From Vibrio crassostreae 9ZC13 (lineage in GTDB: Bacteria; Pseudomonadota; Gammaproteobacteria; Enterobacterales; Vibrionaceae), in NCBI RefSeq assembly GCF_000272045.2, contig NZ_AJYZ02000041.1, forward strand, positions 613,209 through 677,208: a stretch of DNA of 64,000 bases, read 5' to 3'. A model generated the notes under the pieces. It made no database searches, had not been told where the DNA came from, and saw nothing but the letters and a program-made list of their open reading frames with translations. The position numbers were made by a program, and so were the translations under genes. Positions 8,438-17,745 of this stretch are shown one piece after another (the first letter of the stretch is position 1; each line of letters begins with the position of its first letter).

Positions 8438-9985
8438 TTACTTAGACATTACTTTGTAGATTGGGTCTTCTGCAACGTTCGCTTCAACTAAGCTACCTGC
8501 TTTGTGCAGCATAGCAACACAGTCTTGGCTTAGGTGGCGAAGGTGAAGTGTTTTACCTAGCGCCGCGTAACGGTCAGCAATCGTGTCGATCGCTTCAATT
8601 GCAGAGTGGTCAGTCACGCGTGAGTTTGCGAAATCAACGATTACATCTTGTGGATCGTTGTATGCGTCAAACAACTCTAGGAAGTTAGCCGTTGAACCAA
8701 AGAAGATTGGGCCGTTAACTTTGTACTCTTTTGAGCCTTCAGCGTTTACTGATGTATCTGCGTAGATGTGTTTAGCATGTTGCCAAGCAAACATTAGCGC
8801 AGAAGCGACAACACCAACACCTACTGCCACAGCAAGATCAGTCAGTACTGTTACTACGGTAACAAGAACGATAACGAAGAAGTCTTGTTTAGGAACGCGA
8901 CGCGCAAGCTTGAAGGTTGCCCATTCAAATGTGCCGATAACAACCATGAACATTACGCCCACAAGTGCTGCTAGAGGAATCATTTCAATCAGTGCAGAAC
9001 CGAACAGGATGAACATCAGTAGTGCAACTGCGGCGACGATACCTGAAAGACGACCACGACCACCTGAGTTTACGTTGATCATCGATTGACCGATCATCGC
9101 ACAACCACCCATCGCACCGAATACAGAACACGTTACGTTAGCCATACCTTGACCAACACATTCACGGTTAGATTGACCACGAGTGTTTGTCATTTCGTCT
9201 AGTACTGTCAGTGTCAGCAGAGATTCAATCAGGCCGATAGCCGCAAGGATAATTGCGTACGGTAGGATGATCTGTAGTGTCTCAAAAGAAAACGGAACAG
9301 CAGGAATAGAGAACGTTGGTAGAGAACCCGCTAGCGTTGCAGCTTCGTCACCAGACATTGTACGTAGGAAGTCGACAACAGTGCGAGTTTCAAGGTCAAG
9401 ACCGACAACCAAAGCCGTTACTGTAACAATAGCAACCAGTGAAGATGGTACCGCTGTTGTTAGCTTAGGTAGGAAGTGGATGATAGCCATTGTAAGGGCT
9501 ACTAAACCCAGCATGAGTGTCATTTGACCGCTTGGTAGCCAAGTTAATGCACCTGTTACGTCTGGCGCTTTAAATTGACCAAGTTGAGCTAGGAAGATAA
9601 CAATGGCCAAACCGTTCACGAAACCAATCATTACTGGGTGTGGAACGATACGGATAAATTTACCTAGTTTAAATACACCTGCTGCAATTTGCAGAAGGCC
9701 AGCCAGCATAACGGCTGCGAATAGGTATTGAACACCATGGGTTGCCACTAGGCTCACCATTACAACGGCCATTGCGCCGGTTGCGCCAGAAATCATACCT
9801 GGACGGCCGCCAAAGACAGAAGTGATTAAACCTACGATGAATGCTGCATAAAGACCAACCATTGGGTCAACGCCAGCAACAAAGGCGAATGCTACAGCTT
9901 CAGGTACCAGAGCCAGGGCTACTGTAAGACCTGAAAGCACGTCATTCTTTACAGAGTGCTTTGAAAATTGTGGGAATTCGAACAT
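8438..9985 (-). CDS. SulP family inorganic anion transporter
   Basis: Inner-membrane transporter of the SLC26/SulP family (sulfate, bicarbonate or related anions). The 515-aa product has about 10-12 hydrophobic segments in residues 15-410, including the N-terminal DVLSGLTVALALVPEAVAFA and the GPIFFGSTANF entry to a cytoplasmic STAS domain (about 420-515). The domain order is complete, at the short end of family length. Substrate cannot be assigned by eye: both sulfate and bicarbonate SulP proteins share these features. Nearby genes give no hint. Confidence 0.88.
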   Translation of the reverse strand: MFEFPQFSKHSVKNDVLSGLTVALALVPEAVAFAFVAGVDPMVGLYAAFIVGLITSVFGGRPGMISGATGAMAVVMVSLVATHGVQYLFAAVMLAGLLQIAAGVFKLGKFIRIVPHPVMIGFVNGLAIVIFLAQLGQFKAPDVTGALTWLPSGQMTLMLGLVALTMAIIHFLPKLTTAVPSSLVAIVTVTALVVGLDLETRTVVDFLRTMSGDEAATLAGSLPTFSIPAVPFSFETLQIILPYAIILAAIGLIESLLTLTVLDEMTNTRGQSNRECVGQGMANVTCSVFGAMGGCAMIGQSMINVNSGGRGRLSGIVAAVALLMFILFGSALIEMIPLAALVGVMFMVVIGTFEWATFKLARRVPKQDFFVIVLVTVVTVLTDLAVAVGVGVVASALMFAWQHAKHIYADTSVNAEGSKEYKVNGPIFFGSTANFLELFDAYNDPQDVIVDFANSRVTDHSAIEAIDTIADRYAALGKTLHLRHLSQDCVAMLHKAGSLVEANVAEDPIYKVMSK

Positions 9986-10180
9986 GTTTGCTCAGCTATG
10001 CTTAAGATGGATTTACCGACACGGGTGTATTGCGTAGCCAAACAGTGATGGAAAAGAGCGGCAATAGCGAAGTGTCGAAAAGATAAGTGCGCGAATGCTA
10101 CCCAAAAATGTGATTAAGTTCAAGGTTGAACCTAACTTTGAGTAATATATCTGTTAATTTTTATTCGATTAGTAGATATG

Positions 10181-10208
10181 AAAAAGGCTGCTTTAATAAG
10201 CAGCCTTT
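10181..10208 (-). terminator. Terminator of rne
   Basis: AAAGGCTGCTT-TAAT-AAGCAGCCTTT hairpin with a T run on the reverse strand, 36 bases after the rne stop. Confidence 0.85.
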
Positions 10209-10243
10209 GATTCTATTTACTCGCGATTACCTATCAGTAATCA

Positions 10244-13200
10244 CTAGTAGTTTGGCTTAGTCATCGCCGCGCCAGCTTTGTTCGACGCTGCCTGACTGCC
10301 TGCACCTTTCGATACAAAACGTTCAGTGCGGAACGGAGCTGCAATCACTTCAATCTCTTTGATCTCTTGAGGACCAGGAGCTTTAGTCATTGGTGAACCG
10401 GCTTGCTTCTTAGCAACAGCTGCCTTTGGTGCCGCTTTAGGAGCTTCTGCTTTAACAACAGGTGCTTCTTCAACTTTTGCACTTTCAGCTTTAGGCGCTT
10501 CAGCTTCAACAACTGGTGTTGCTTCTGCTTGCACAGCTTCTGCTACAACAGGCGCTTCAACTTTCGTCGCTTCTGCAATCACTGGAGCTTCAACTTTCGC
10601 GGTTTCAACAACCACTGGTGCTTCTTCAACGACTGCAGGAGCTTCAACTACAGCAGGAGTCTCAGCTACTTGAGCTTCAACAGCAGCATCTTCACGACGG
10701 ATGATAACTTTACCCATTGCAAGCTCTGGACATGCGAAGCCGCCAGTCATTGCTACGTTGCTTTGTGGTGCCGTCTCTAGAGCAACATTCTGCTCTTGAA
10801 CAGATGTTTGAGCTTCAGCTGCTACTTGAACTTCAGCCACTTCAGGCTTTGCCTGCTTGTGGTGAGGTTTTGGAATGAAGCGAGGCATCACTTTACCCAT
10901 AGCCATCTCTGGAGAAGCTACACCACCTTTACGTAGGCGGAATGGGTTAGGGCGACGATCACGACCGCGACGACGACGTTGACCACTTGCACGTAGGTGA
11001 CGTGGAGAACGACGGTTACGACGTTGTTTCGGCTCTTCCTGTTCAGTTTGCTCTGCATTCGCTTGAGTTGCTTCTACTTGTTCCGCAACTTTTTGCTCTT
11101 GAGCTACTGACTGTTCTTTTGAAACAGATAGTTCTTTAGCAGCAACCTGCTCTTTTGAAGCGTTATCTTCAACTTGAGCTTGTTGGTCTTTAACACGAAC
11201 TTGCTTGTTCAGTTTACGACGCTGACGACGCTCTTTAATCTTAGCTGCTTTCGCTTCAGGTTTAGCCTTAGGCGCTTCCGGTTTACCAGCTTGTGCTTCT
11301 GCTGCTAGCTGTAGACCTTCTTCTGCTAATTTAGATGGTGCTTGCTCTTCGCGTTGCTTCTGCTCATCACGTGGCTTGTTGCGACGGTCTTGCTTAGGCT
11401 TGCGAGGCTGACGAGTTTGCTGTGGAGCTGCTTCTTTTTGCTCTTCAGGCTTCTCATCACGAGCTGGCTTACGGCGGCGTTTGTTGTCACGGTTTTCGTT
11501 ACGATTGTCACCACGTTCACCACGGTCGTTACGCTGTTCGCCACGCTCACCACGTTGGTTACGACGACGGTTATCGTTACGATCACGGCGTTGACGGTTG
11601 CCGTTGTTACGATTGTTTTTAGGTTTTTCTTCTTCTTTCTTCTCTTCTTCTTTTTTCTCTTCTTGAGTTGAAGAGCCAAATAAGAAGCTACCGATAGCTT
11701 TGAAGAAACGACCAATTAGGCCTGGTTCTTGAGTCGCTGCTGGTTCAGCTTTCTTCTCTTCTACAGCTTTAGGTGCTGGAGCAGGAGTTGGTGCTGATTG
11801 AGCAGGAGCTGCGAAGCCTTTCAGAGCAGGTTCTTCGATCTTCTTAGGACGAATAGTCTGTTCAGCAGGCTCTTTGCTTTCCGCTTCTTTTAGAGCTTCT
11901 AGCTTGTTAGGCAGCAAGTAAGATAGTAGATCGAACTCTTCACCTTCACGAACACGGATAACCTCAAAATGCGGCGTTTCCATGTCTGAGTTAGGAACAA
12001 CAGTGATCTTAACTTCTTGGTTCTTCTCGATGTGGTTTACTGAGCGACGTTTTTCGTTCAGAAGGTAAGAAGCGATTGGAACAGGCACAACAGCAAGTAC
12101 TTGTGCTGTGTTGTCTTTTAGAGCTTCTTCTTCAATCAAACGTAGAACAGAAAGTGCTAGAGATTCGTTATCACGAACAACACCAGTACCTGTACAACGA
12201 GGACAAATGTGGTGGCTTGCTTCTGCTAGTGATGGGCTCAAACGTTGACGAGACATCTCTAGAAGACCAAAGCGAGAAATACGACCAATCTGAACACGTG
12301 CGCGATCTAAACGAACGGCATCACGTAGACGGCTTTCTACTTCGCGTTGGTGGCGAACCGGGGTCATATCGATAAAGTCGATTACAACAAGACCACCTAG
12401 GTCACGTAGACGTAATTGACGTGCAATTTCATCGGCAGCTTCTAGGTTAGTGTTAAGTGCTGTTTCTTCAATATCGCCGCCCTTTGTTGCACGAGCAGAG
12501 TTGATATCGATAGAAGTCAGTGCTTCTGTTGGGTCGATTACGATAGAACCACCAGATGGAAGACGAACTTCACGTTGGAAAGCAGATTCGATCTGGCTTT
12601 CAATCTGGTAATGGCTGAATAGTGGCACTTCACCATCGTATTTCTTAACGCGATTCATGAAATCTGGGCGTATTAATTGAATGTGCGCTTGTGCACGTTC
12701 AAAAATAGTATTGCTGTCGATTAGAATCTCGCCAATATCACGACGTAGGTAGTCACGAATTGCGCGAACAATAACGTTACTCTCTTGGTGAATTAGGAAA
12801 GGAGCTGCATTTGAATCAGAAGCTTGCTTGATAGCGCCCCAATGGTTCAATAGAACATTCAGGTCCCACTCTAGCTCTTCTGCGCTTTTGCCAACACCCG
12901 CTGTACGCACGATTAAGCCCATACCTTGAGGAAGCTCAAGAGTGCTTAATGCTGCTTTCAGTTGAGTGCGTTCATCACCTTCGATACGACGAGAAATACC
13001 GCCAGCACGAGGGTTATTAGGCATAAGAACTAAGTAACTACCAGCCAAAGAGATGAAAGTTGTCAGTGCAGCACCTTTGCTACCACGTTCTTCTTTCTCT
13101 ACTTGTACGATTACTTCTTGACCTTCTTTTAGCACTTCTTTAATGCTAGGACGGCCTTGGTATGTATAACCTTCAGGGAAGTATTCGCGGGCAATTTCTT

Positions 13201-13411
13201 TAAGAGGGAGGAAACCGTGACGTTCTGCGCCGTAATCAACGAATGCCGCTTCTAGGCTTGGTTCAATACGGGTAATACGTCCTTTGTAGATATTCGCTTT
13301 CTTTGACTCGTGACCTGGACTTTCGATATCTAGATCGAACAGTCGTTGGCCATCAACCAAAGCGACACGCAACTCTTCTTTTTGAGTTGCGTTAATTAAC
13401 ATTCTTTTCAT
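10244..13411 (-). CDS. rne: Ribonuclease E
   Basis: Essential endoribonuclease that starts mRNA decay, processes rRNA and tRNA, and scaffolds the degradosome. The catalytic half (about 1-530) starts MKRMLINATQKEELRVALVD as in E. coli. It has an S1 domain, metal-ligand aspartates in DPTEALTSIDINSA (near 303) and VVIDFIDM (near 346), and the zinc-link CPRC near 403. The C-terminal half is disordered, with an Arg-rich RNA-binding/helicase region, two copies of a GG-A-PE-AMGKV motif (about 828 and 888), an Ala/Glu/Val-rich stretch and a PMTKAPGP motif near the end. Its long leader suggests autoregulation as in E. coli. Confidence 0.97.
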   Translation of the reverse strand: MKRMLINATQKEELRVALVDGQRLFDLDIESPGHESKKANIYKGRITRIEPSLEAAFVDYGAERHGFLPLKEIAREYFPEGYTYQGRPSIKEVLKEGQEVIVQVEKEERGSKGAALTTFISLAGSYLVLMPNNPRAGGISRRIEGDERTQLKAALSTLELPQGMGLIVRTAGVGKSAEELEWDLNVLLNHWGAIKQASDSNAAPFLIHQESNVIVRAIRDYLRRDIGEILIDSNTIFERAQAHIQLIRPDFMNRVKKYDGEVPLFSHYQIESQIESAFQREVRLPSGGSIVIDPTEALTSIDINSARATKGGDIEETALNTNLEAADEIARQLRLRDLGGLVVIDFIDMTPVRHQREVESRLRDAVRLDRARVQIGRISRFGLLEMSRQRLSPSLAEASHHICPRCTGTGVVRDNESLALSVLRLIEEEALKDNTAQVLAVVPVPIASYLLNEKRRSVNHIEKNQEVKITVVPNSDMETPHFEVIRVREGEEFDLLSYLLPNKLEALKEAESKEPAEQTIRPKKIEEPALKGFAAPAQSAPTPAPAPKAVEEKKAEPAATQEPGLIGRFFKAIGSFLFGSSTQEEKKEEEKKEEEKPKNNRNNGNRQRRDRNDNRRRNQRGERGEQRNDRGERGDNRNENRDNKRRRKPARDEKPEEQKEAAPQQTRQPRKPKQDRRNKPRDEQKQREEQAPSKLAEEGLQLAAEAQAGKPEAPKAKPEAKAAKIKERRQRRKLNKQVRVKDQQAQVEDNASKEQVAAKELSVSKEQSVAQEQKVAEQVEATQANAEQTEQEEPKQRRNRRSPRHLRASGQRRRRGRDRRPNPFRLRKGGVASPEMAMGKVMPRFIPKPHHKQAKPEVAEVQVAAEAQTSVQEQNVALETAPQSNVAMTGGFACPELAMGKVIIRREDAAVEAQVAETPAVVEAPAVVEEAPVVVETAKVEAPVIAEATKVEAPVVAEAVQAEATPVVEAEAPKAESAKVEEAPVVKAEAPKAAPKAAVAKKQAGSPMTKAPGPQEIKEIEVIAAPFRTERFVSKGAGSQAASNKAGAAMTKPNY

Positions 13412-13739
13412 TTAGAAATTCTCATTGTCTTTTCTTATTTTCATCATTGTTCTTATCGCTTTATTTCGTTTCTCATGGTGCCAGATCCCATGGCTTTATC
13501 GGTGCAGCCTCCCGGCTGGAGAGGGATGCTCTGGGGCACGTCAGTCATCATAGGGATTTAGCCTATGATCCGCGATGTGGCGGTGAATACTCAACATGAG
13601 TGTACGTGAGTAGAGCGATAAGGAACTCAGTTGACCGTGTCTTACGCCGATTGCAGCACTGTCTAATCTGAGTTATCTACTCATTTACTTGCTTATGAAT
13701 GGTTAGCTGTTTAAATAATAGTCAAACCATTGATAGCAG
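13412..13739 (-). ncRNA. Structured 5' leader of rne (rne5-like autoregulatory element)
   Basis: The leader predicted from the promoter below is about 330 nt, close to the 361 nt of E. coli rne, whose stem-loops let RNase E control its own mRNA. Visible structures are an 8-bp hairpin at 13547-13569 (ATCATAGG with CCTATGAT) and an outer stem at 13478-13539 (GTGCCAGA with TCTGGGGCAC) enclosing smaller GC-rich hairpins. Position and structure fit the rne5 family. A covariance search was not possible. Confidence 0.5.
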
Positions 13740-13745
13740 CTGTGA

Positions 13746-13774
13746 ACTATAGCAGCGGTCGGTAAACACAGCAA
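13746..13774 (-). promoter_or_regulatory. rne: Candidate rne promoter
   Basis: On the reverse strand TTGCTG, a 17-base spacer and TATAGT form a sigma70-type pair (3/6 and 5/6 matches). Transcription would start near 13739. Confidence 0.45.
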
Positions 13775-14029
13775 TCTGCTTTGTCGGAATGCTGTAAAAA
13801 AAACAGTTTTTGTTTGGGTTTTGATAGCTCTAACTCACTGTCTATAAATAATTTATCAATTGATATTTTAATTTGCAGGAATCTTGATGCTTTTTTGTTC
13901 GAAGAATCAAAGAAATATAGAACTTCAATGACCATTTTGGGATAGATCGGTAAGGATTAGGGATAAATAAGTTCGGAATAGGGCTAAGAAAATCTCAATT
14001 ATCAAAAGTGACAGTGATACAATAGCGCA

Positions 14030-14974
14030 ATGAGCGAAATTAGAACCCAAGTCCAATTCGTCGACATTGACGAAGATATGGCTGGTCAGCGTATTGATAA
14101 CTTCTTACGCAACCAATTAAAAAACATCCCGAAAAGCATGATTTACCGAATCGTGCGTAAAGGCGAAGTCCGCGTAAATAAAAAACGCATCAAGGCTGAG
14201 TACAAACTAAAAGCTGGCGATTTAGTTCGTATCCCTCCGGTTACTATTGAAGAGAAAACAGAAGAGAACGTGCCGAGCACGAAACTCAACAAGGTTTCAG
14301 AATTAGAACAGTGCATCATTTATGAAGATGATCACATGCTAATTCTTAACAAACCGTCTGGCACTGCTGTTCATGGTGGTAGCGGATTAAAATTTGGCGC
14401 GATTGAAGCATTACGTGCTCTTCGCCCTGATGCTCGTTTTCTTGAATTAGTGCACCGTATCGATAGAGATACGTCTGGCATTTTGCTTGTTGCTAAGAAG
14501 CGCTCGGCGCTAAGACACCTTCAAGCACAGTTCCGTGAAAAAACGGTTCAAAAATACTACTTCGCTTTAGTTATGGGCGAATGGAAGAACAGCTGCAAAG
14601 TCGTCAACGCACCTTTGTTGAAAAATGAAGTGAACAGCATTGTTCGAGTTAACCCGAATGGTAAAGCTTCTGAAACCCGTTTTAAGGTTTTAGAAAAATT
14701 CCAAGAGGCGACGTTGATTCAAGCAAGCCCAATTACAGGCCGAACACACCAAATTCGTGTGCACGCTCAGTATACTGGTCACCCAATTGCTTGGGATGAT
14801 CGCTACGGTGATCGTCGTTTTGATGCTTACACGGGTAAGGTTGGTCTTGATCGTCTGTTCCTACATGCAGCAAACATCAAGTTCACACACCCAGGTAGTG
14901 AAGAGAAGATGGATATCTCGGCGCCAATGGAAAGAAGGCTAGAGAAAGCCCTAACTGGTTTACGTAAGCTTTAA
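14030..14974 (+). CDS. rluC: 23S rRNA pseudouridine(955/2504/2580) synthase
   Basis: RluA-family enzyme that isomerises three uridines of 23S rRNA to pseudouridine. The 314-aa product has an N-terminal S4 RNA-binding domain (about 20-85) and the catalytic HRIDRDTSG motif with the active Asp near 145. It ends with the family segment GRTHQIRVHAQYTGHPIAWDDRYG. It is divergent from rne, as in E. coli. Confidence 0.96.
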   Translation: MSEIRTQVQFVDIDEDMAGQRIDNFLRNQLKNIPKSMIYRIVRKGEVRVNKKRIKAEYKLKAGDLVRIPPVTIEEKTEENVPSTKLNKVSELEQCIIYEDDHMLILNKPSGTAVHGGSGLKFGAIEALRALRPDARFLELVHRIDRDTSGILLVAKKRSALRHLQAQFREKTVQKYYFALVMGEWKNSCKVVNAPLLKNEVNSIVRVNPNGKASETRFKVLEKFQEATLIQASPITGRTHQIRVHAQYTGHPIAWDDRYGDRRFDAYTGKVGLDRLFLHAANIKFTHPGSEEKMDISAPMERRLEKALTGLRKL

Positions 14975-15037
14975 GAAGATACGAGATACGAAGGTATAGA
15001 GTGCCTCTAAATTTGTTCTTCAGTATCCATAAATGAG

Positions 15038-15067
15038 AAAGGTTGACGAATATCGTCAACCTTTTTT
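15038..15067 (+). terminator. Terminator of rluC
   Basis: AAAGGTTGACGA-ATA-TCGTCAACCTTT, a perfect 12-bp stem followed by T's. Confidence 0.88.
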
Positions 15068-15085
15068 GTTTTCATCTGTTGTAGA

Positions 15086-15221
15086 AGATCCCCAAGTCGC
15101 TCGTTCCTCGCCCTTGAGGATGACGACTTTTTAAAATCACGCTCTATATCATTAGTTGGTTAGATAAAATTGCGTGTTCCGCCATTCCCTAGACTGACGA
15201 AGGAAGGAGTAGGGAATCTCT
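15086..15221. repeat. Dispersed palindromic repeat, copy 2 (136 bp)
   Basis: It starts AGATCCCCAAGTCGCTCGTTCCTCG, runs to GAGGATGACG, and ends with the inverted counterpart, from GCCATTCCCTAG to AGGGAATCTCT. The arms match those of the copy at 7044-7171, while the centre is AT-rich and unrelated. It too lies between convergent genes (rluC and the Maf-like gene), after the rluC terminator. Confidence 0.75.
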
Positions 15222-15240
15222 AACAAAGAGAGCGTATCCG

Positions 15241-15822
15241 TTATAGTACACCCATTCCTTGCGCTTCTAACATATCGACTAGATCGATCAGCGGTAAGCC
15301 GATCAAAGTATTTGGATCTTTACCTTCCATCTGTTTAAACAACGCGATGCCTAACCCTTCACACATAAAACTGCCCGCGCAGTAATAAGGTTGTTCTTTC
15401 TCGACATAACTCATGATCTGTTGTTTAGTTAAATCGCGGAAATGCACAACAAAGGTGTCGAGACGCGTGTCAGCTTCATTGGTCTCGTTGTTCCAAACCG
15501 AAAGCCCAGTATAAAAAGTAATGCTCTTGCCGCTTTGACGAGATAACTGCTCGATCGCTTTTTCTCGAGTGTGAGGCTTACCTATGATCTCTCCATCAAT
15601 CACACAAACCTGATCAGAACCGATGACTAAGCTAGGTTGCTCCACAACACAAGACTTAGCTTTGGTCTCAGCAAGGCGCATCACCAACTGTTGTGGTGTC
15701 TCTTCTGGAAGCGGCGTTTCATCGCAGTCTGGCTTGGCTGTAATGAAGCTTAACTGTAGTTTTTTGAGGATCTCTTGCCTAAATGGTGATGTAGAGGCTA
15801 AAACTAGTTGGTAATTTCTCAT
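15241..15822 (-). CDS. yceF: Maf family nucleoside triphosphate pyrophosphatase (YceF type)
   Basis: Maf/HAM1-superfamily house-cleaning pyrophosphatase; the YceF branch prefers 7-methyl-GTP in E. coli. The 193-aa product starts with the Maf signature LASTSPFRQEIL, followed by the CDET, ETKAKS and IGSDQV segments. It lies divergent from yceD, exactly as E. coli yceF, which supports YceF over the YhdE branch. No strong Shine-Dalgarno sequence precedes the ATG. Confidence 0.9.
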   Translation of the reverse strand: MRNYQLVLASTSPFRQEILKKLQLSFITAKPDCDETPLPEETPQQLVMRLAETKAKSCVVEQPSLVIGSDQVCVIDGEIIGKPHTREKAIEQLSRQSGKSITFYTGLSVWNNETNEADTRLDTFVVHFRDLTKQQIMSYVEKEQPYYCAGSFMCEGLGIALFKQMEGKDPNTLIGLPLIDLVDMLEAQGMGVL

Positions 15823-15971
15823 TTTAATTTACAATTCAAGGAAGCATTTATCTCAGGATAACGTAACTTGTCCTGCTATTCATAATGCTCTGAATAGGAA
15901 AGGCAGGAAAGTACATTTTTTTTGCCATTTCCTTTGACTAAACACGATTTGGAAGATAAGATTCGCGCCCT

Positions 15972-16499
15972 ATGCAAAAGGAAAAAATACCGCGTACAGT
16001 TGATCCGGCAAGAACGGCTCAAAAACGACTCGATATGGATGGTATCATTCAGGTCAGTCTTTTGAAGCGTTTAACTGAAGCAACTGAAGGCGTAAAACGT
16101 GACGCGCAAGTCTCAATGTCATTTGGGCTTGATGAACAACGATTAGTCGTTATCTCTGGTAAAGCTAACGTCGAAGTCGATTTAGAGTGTCAACGTTGTA
16201 ATGAGGTTTTCGCACATGAGTGCGATGTCCAATTTACTTATACTCCTGTTTACAGTGAGAAAAGTGAAGAGGAAGCACCGGAAGAGTACGATTTGGTAGA
16301 TCTGAACGAGTACGGTGAGTTAGACCTGATTCAATTAGTTGAAGACGAGTTCATCCTTGGATTGCCACAAATAGCAATGCACGACGATGCGAAATGTAGC
16401 GTTAACTCAAATAACTTGGTGTTTGGTGAACTTCCTGAAGAAATTGAGGAAGACAAAAAGCCGAATCCATTTGATGTTTTAAAAAGCTTAAAGAAGTAA
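15972..16499 (+). CDS. yceD: YceD family 23S rRNA accumulation protein (DUF177)
   Basis: DUF177 protein of 175 aa needed for normal 23S rRNA accumulation in E. coli. It has the conserved CQRC pair (near residue 75), an acidic middle (EKSEEEAPEEYD), the core DLNEYGELDLIQLVEDEFIL and an NPFDVL end. It is the first gene of the rpmF-plsX-fab cluster, 35 bases before rpmF. Confidence 0.93.
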   Translation: MQKEKIPRTVDPARTAQKRLDMDGIIQVSLLKRLTEATEGVKRDAQVSMSFGLDEQRLVVISGKANVEVDLECQRCNEVFAHECDVQFTYTPVYSEKSEEEAPEEYDLVDLNEYGELDLIQLVEDEFILGLPQIAMHDDAKCSVNSNNLVFGELPEEIEEDKKPNPFDVLKSLKK

Positions 16500-16534
16500 T
16501 TGCTTCTTTAAGAATTTACATAGGAGTAGGGTCA

Positions 16535-16705
16535 ATGGCCGTACAAAAGAGCAAGAAATCACGTTCAATGCGTGGCATGCGTCGTTCACACGATGCGCTA
16601 ACTACAGCTGCACTTTCTGTGGACGCAACTTCAGGTGAAACTCACCTACGTCACAACGTGACTGCCGAAGGTTTCTACCGCGGCAAAAAGGTTATCAACA
16701 AGTAA
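16535..16705 (+). CDS. rpmF: 50S ribosomal protein L32
   Basis: A 56-aa ORF starting MAVQKSKKSRSMRGMRRSHD and ending RGKKVINK. This is the classic L32 sequence, basic N-terminally, with the start preceded by AGGAG. Gene order yceD-rpmF-plsX matches E. coli. The zinc-cysteine pair found in some L32 proteins is absent here, as in the E. coli form. Its stop overlaps the likely ribosome binding site of plsX. Confidence 0.97.
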   Translation: MAVQKSKKSRSMRGMRRSHDALTTAALSVDATSGETHLRHNVTAEGFYRGKKVINK

Positions 16706-16714
16706 GGTTGACCT

Positions 16715-17740
16715 TTGCAAAATCTAACCGTTGCGCTTGATGCAATGGGCGGGGACTTCGGTCCTCGTGTAACAGTGCCTGCCGCCGTGCAGGCACTGTC
16801 GTATTTCCCAGAGCTAAAAGTCATTCTAATAGGTGATCGAAACGCGATCACATCTCAATTATCTTCATTAGGTCGAATGCCTGATTCTCGTTTGAGTATC
16901 CAGCATTGTGATCGAGTCATTTCCAATTCTGAAAAACCTTCACTAGCCTTACGTAATAGTCAGGGTAGCTCTATGCGTGCCGCTATCGATCTGGTTGCCG
17001 AATCACAGGCTGATGCTTGTGTGAGTGGTGGTAACACTGGCGCACTGATGGCTTTATCCCGTTTCAGACTCAAGCTTCTTCCCGGTATTGATAGGCCTGC
17101 ATTGGTTTCAGCTTTGCCTACTGCATCCGGAAATCGCACATGGATGCTTGATTTAGGGGCGAACGTTTCTAGTGACGCAGATTCACTCTTTCAGTTTGCT
17201 GTCATGGGCAGTGCATTAGCAGAACAACATTTAGGTCGCGCACCACGTGTCGCTATCTTGAATATCGGTGCAGAAGAAATTAAAGGCAATGACCTTGTAA
17301 AACGATGCGCTGAAATGTTGTCTAATACCCAGTCTGTGAACTTCATAGGCTATATTGAAGGTAATCAATTACTTCAAGATGCTGCTGATGTCGTCGTATG
17401 TGATGGTTTTGTGGGCAATGTCTGCTTAAAAACGTGCGAAGGTACGGCTCAGCTCTTTATTGATAAGCTAAAAACGCGCATGATGGCTTCAACAATAAAG
17501 GGTTGGATAGCCAGAATGCTGTTTTCTGAGCTATTTACTGAATTAAAAACCTTGAACCCCGACCAGTATAACGGCGCAAGTTTGTTAGGATTGCGCGGCA
17601 TTGTCATTAAAAGTCATGGAAGTGCTGATGTGTCTGCAGTCGTCAACGCGATTGGTGAAGCAGTACACGAGGTCAAACGACAAGTCCCCAGCCGCATTAG
17701 CGATCGTTTGGAAGCGGTTTTACTCGAGAGGCATTATTAG
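16715..17740 (+). CDS. plsX: Phosphate acyltransferase PlsX
   Basis: Peripheral membrane enzyme that makes acyl-phosphate from acyl-ACP for phospholipid synthesis. The 341-aa product begins QNLTVALDAMGGDFGP after a TTG start codon. AAGG at 16704-16707, inside the rpmF stop, is 7 bases upstream, so translation is probably coupled to rpmF. The conserved SGGNTGALMALSRF and DGFVGNVCLKTCEG segments are present. It sits 5 bases before fabH. Confidence 0.96.
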   Translation: MQNLTVALDAMGGDFGPRVTVPAAVQALSYFPELKVILIGDRNAITSQLSSLGRMPDSRLSIQHCDRVISNSEKPSLALRNSQGSSMRAAIDLVAESQADACVSGGNTGALMALSRFRLKLLPGIDRPALVSALPTASGNRTWMLDLGANVSSDADSLFQFAVMGSALAEQHLGRAPRVAILNIGAEEIKGNDLVKRCAEMLSNTQSVNFIGYIEGNQLLQDAADVVVCDGFVGNVCLKTCEGTAQLFIDKLKTRMMASTIKGWIARMLFSELFTELKTLNPDQYNGASLLGLRGIVIKSHGSADVSAVVNAIGEAVHEVKRQVPSRISDRLEAVLLERHY

Positions 17741-17745
17741 TCTTC

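Noticed and set aside
10403..11715. Several ORFs opposite or out of frame with the rne C-terminal half (Lys-rich, Phe/Asn/Cys-rich)
   Set aside because: They mirror the low-complexity Ala/Glu/Val and Arg-rich coding of RNase E; no signals of their own.
13747..13935. Reverse-strand ORF of 62 codons in the rne-rluC gap
   Set aside because: AT-rich, overlaps the predicted rne promoter, no ribosome binding site, no family.
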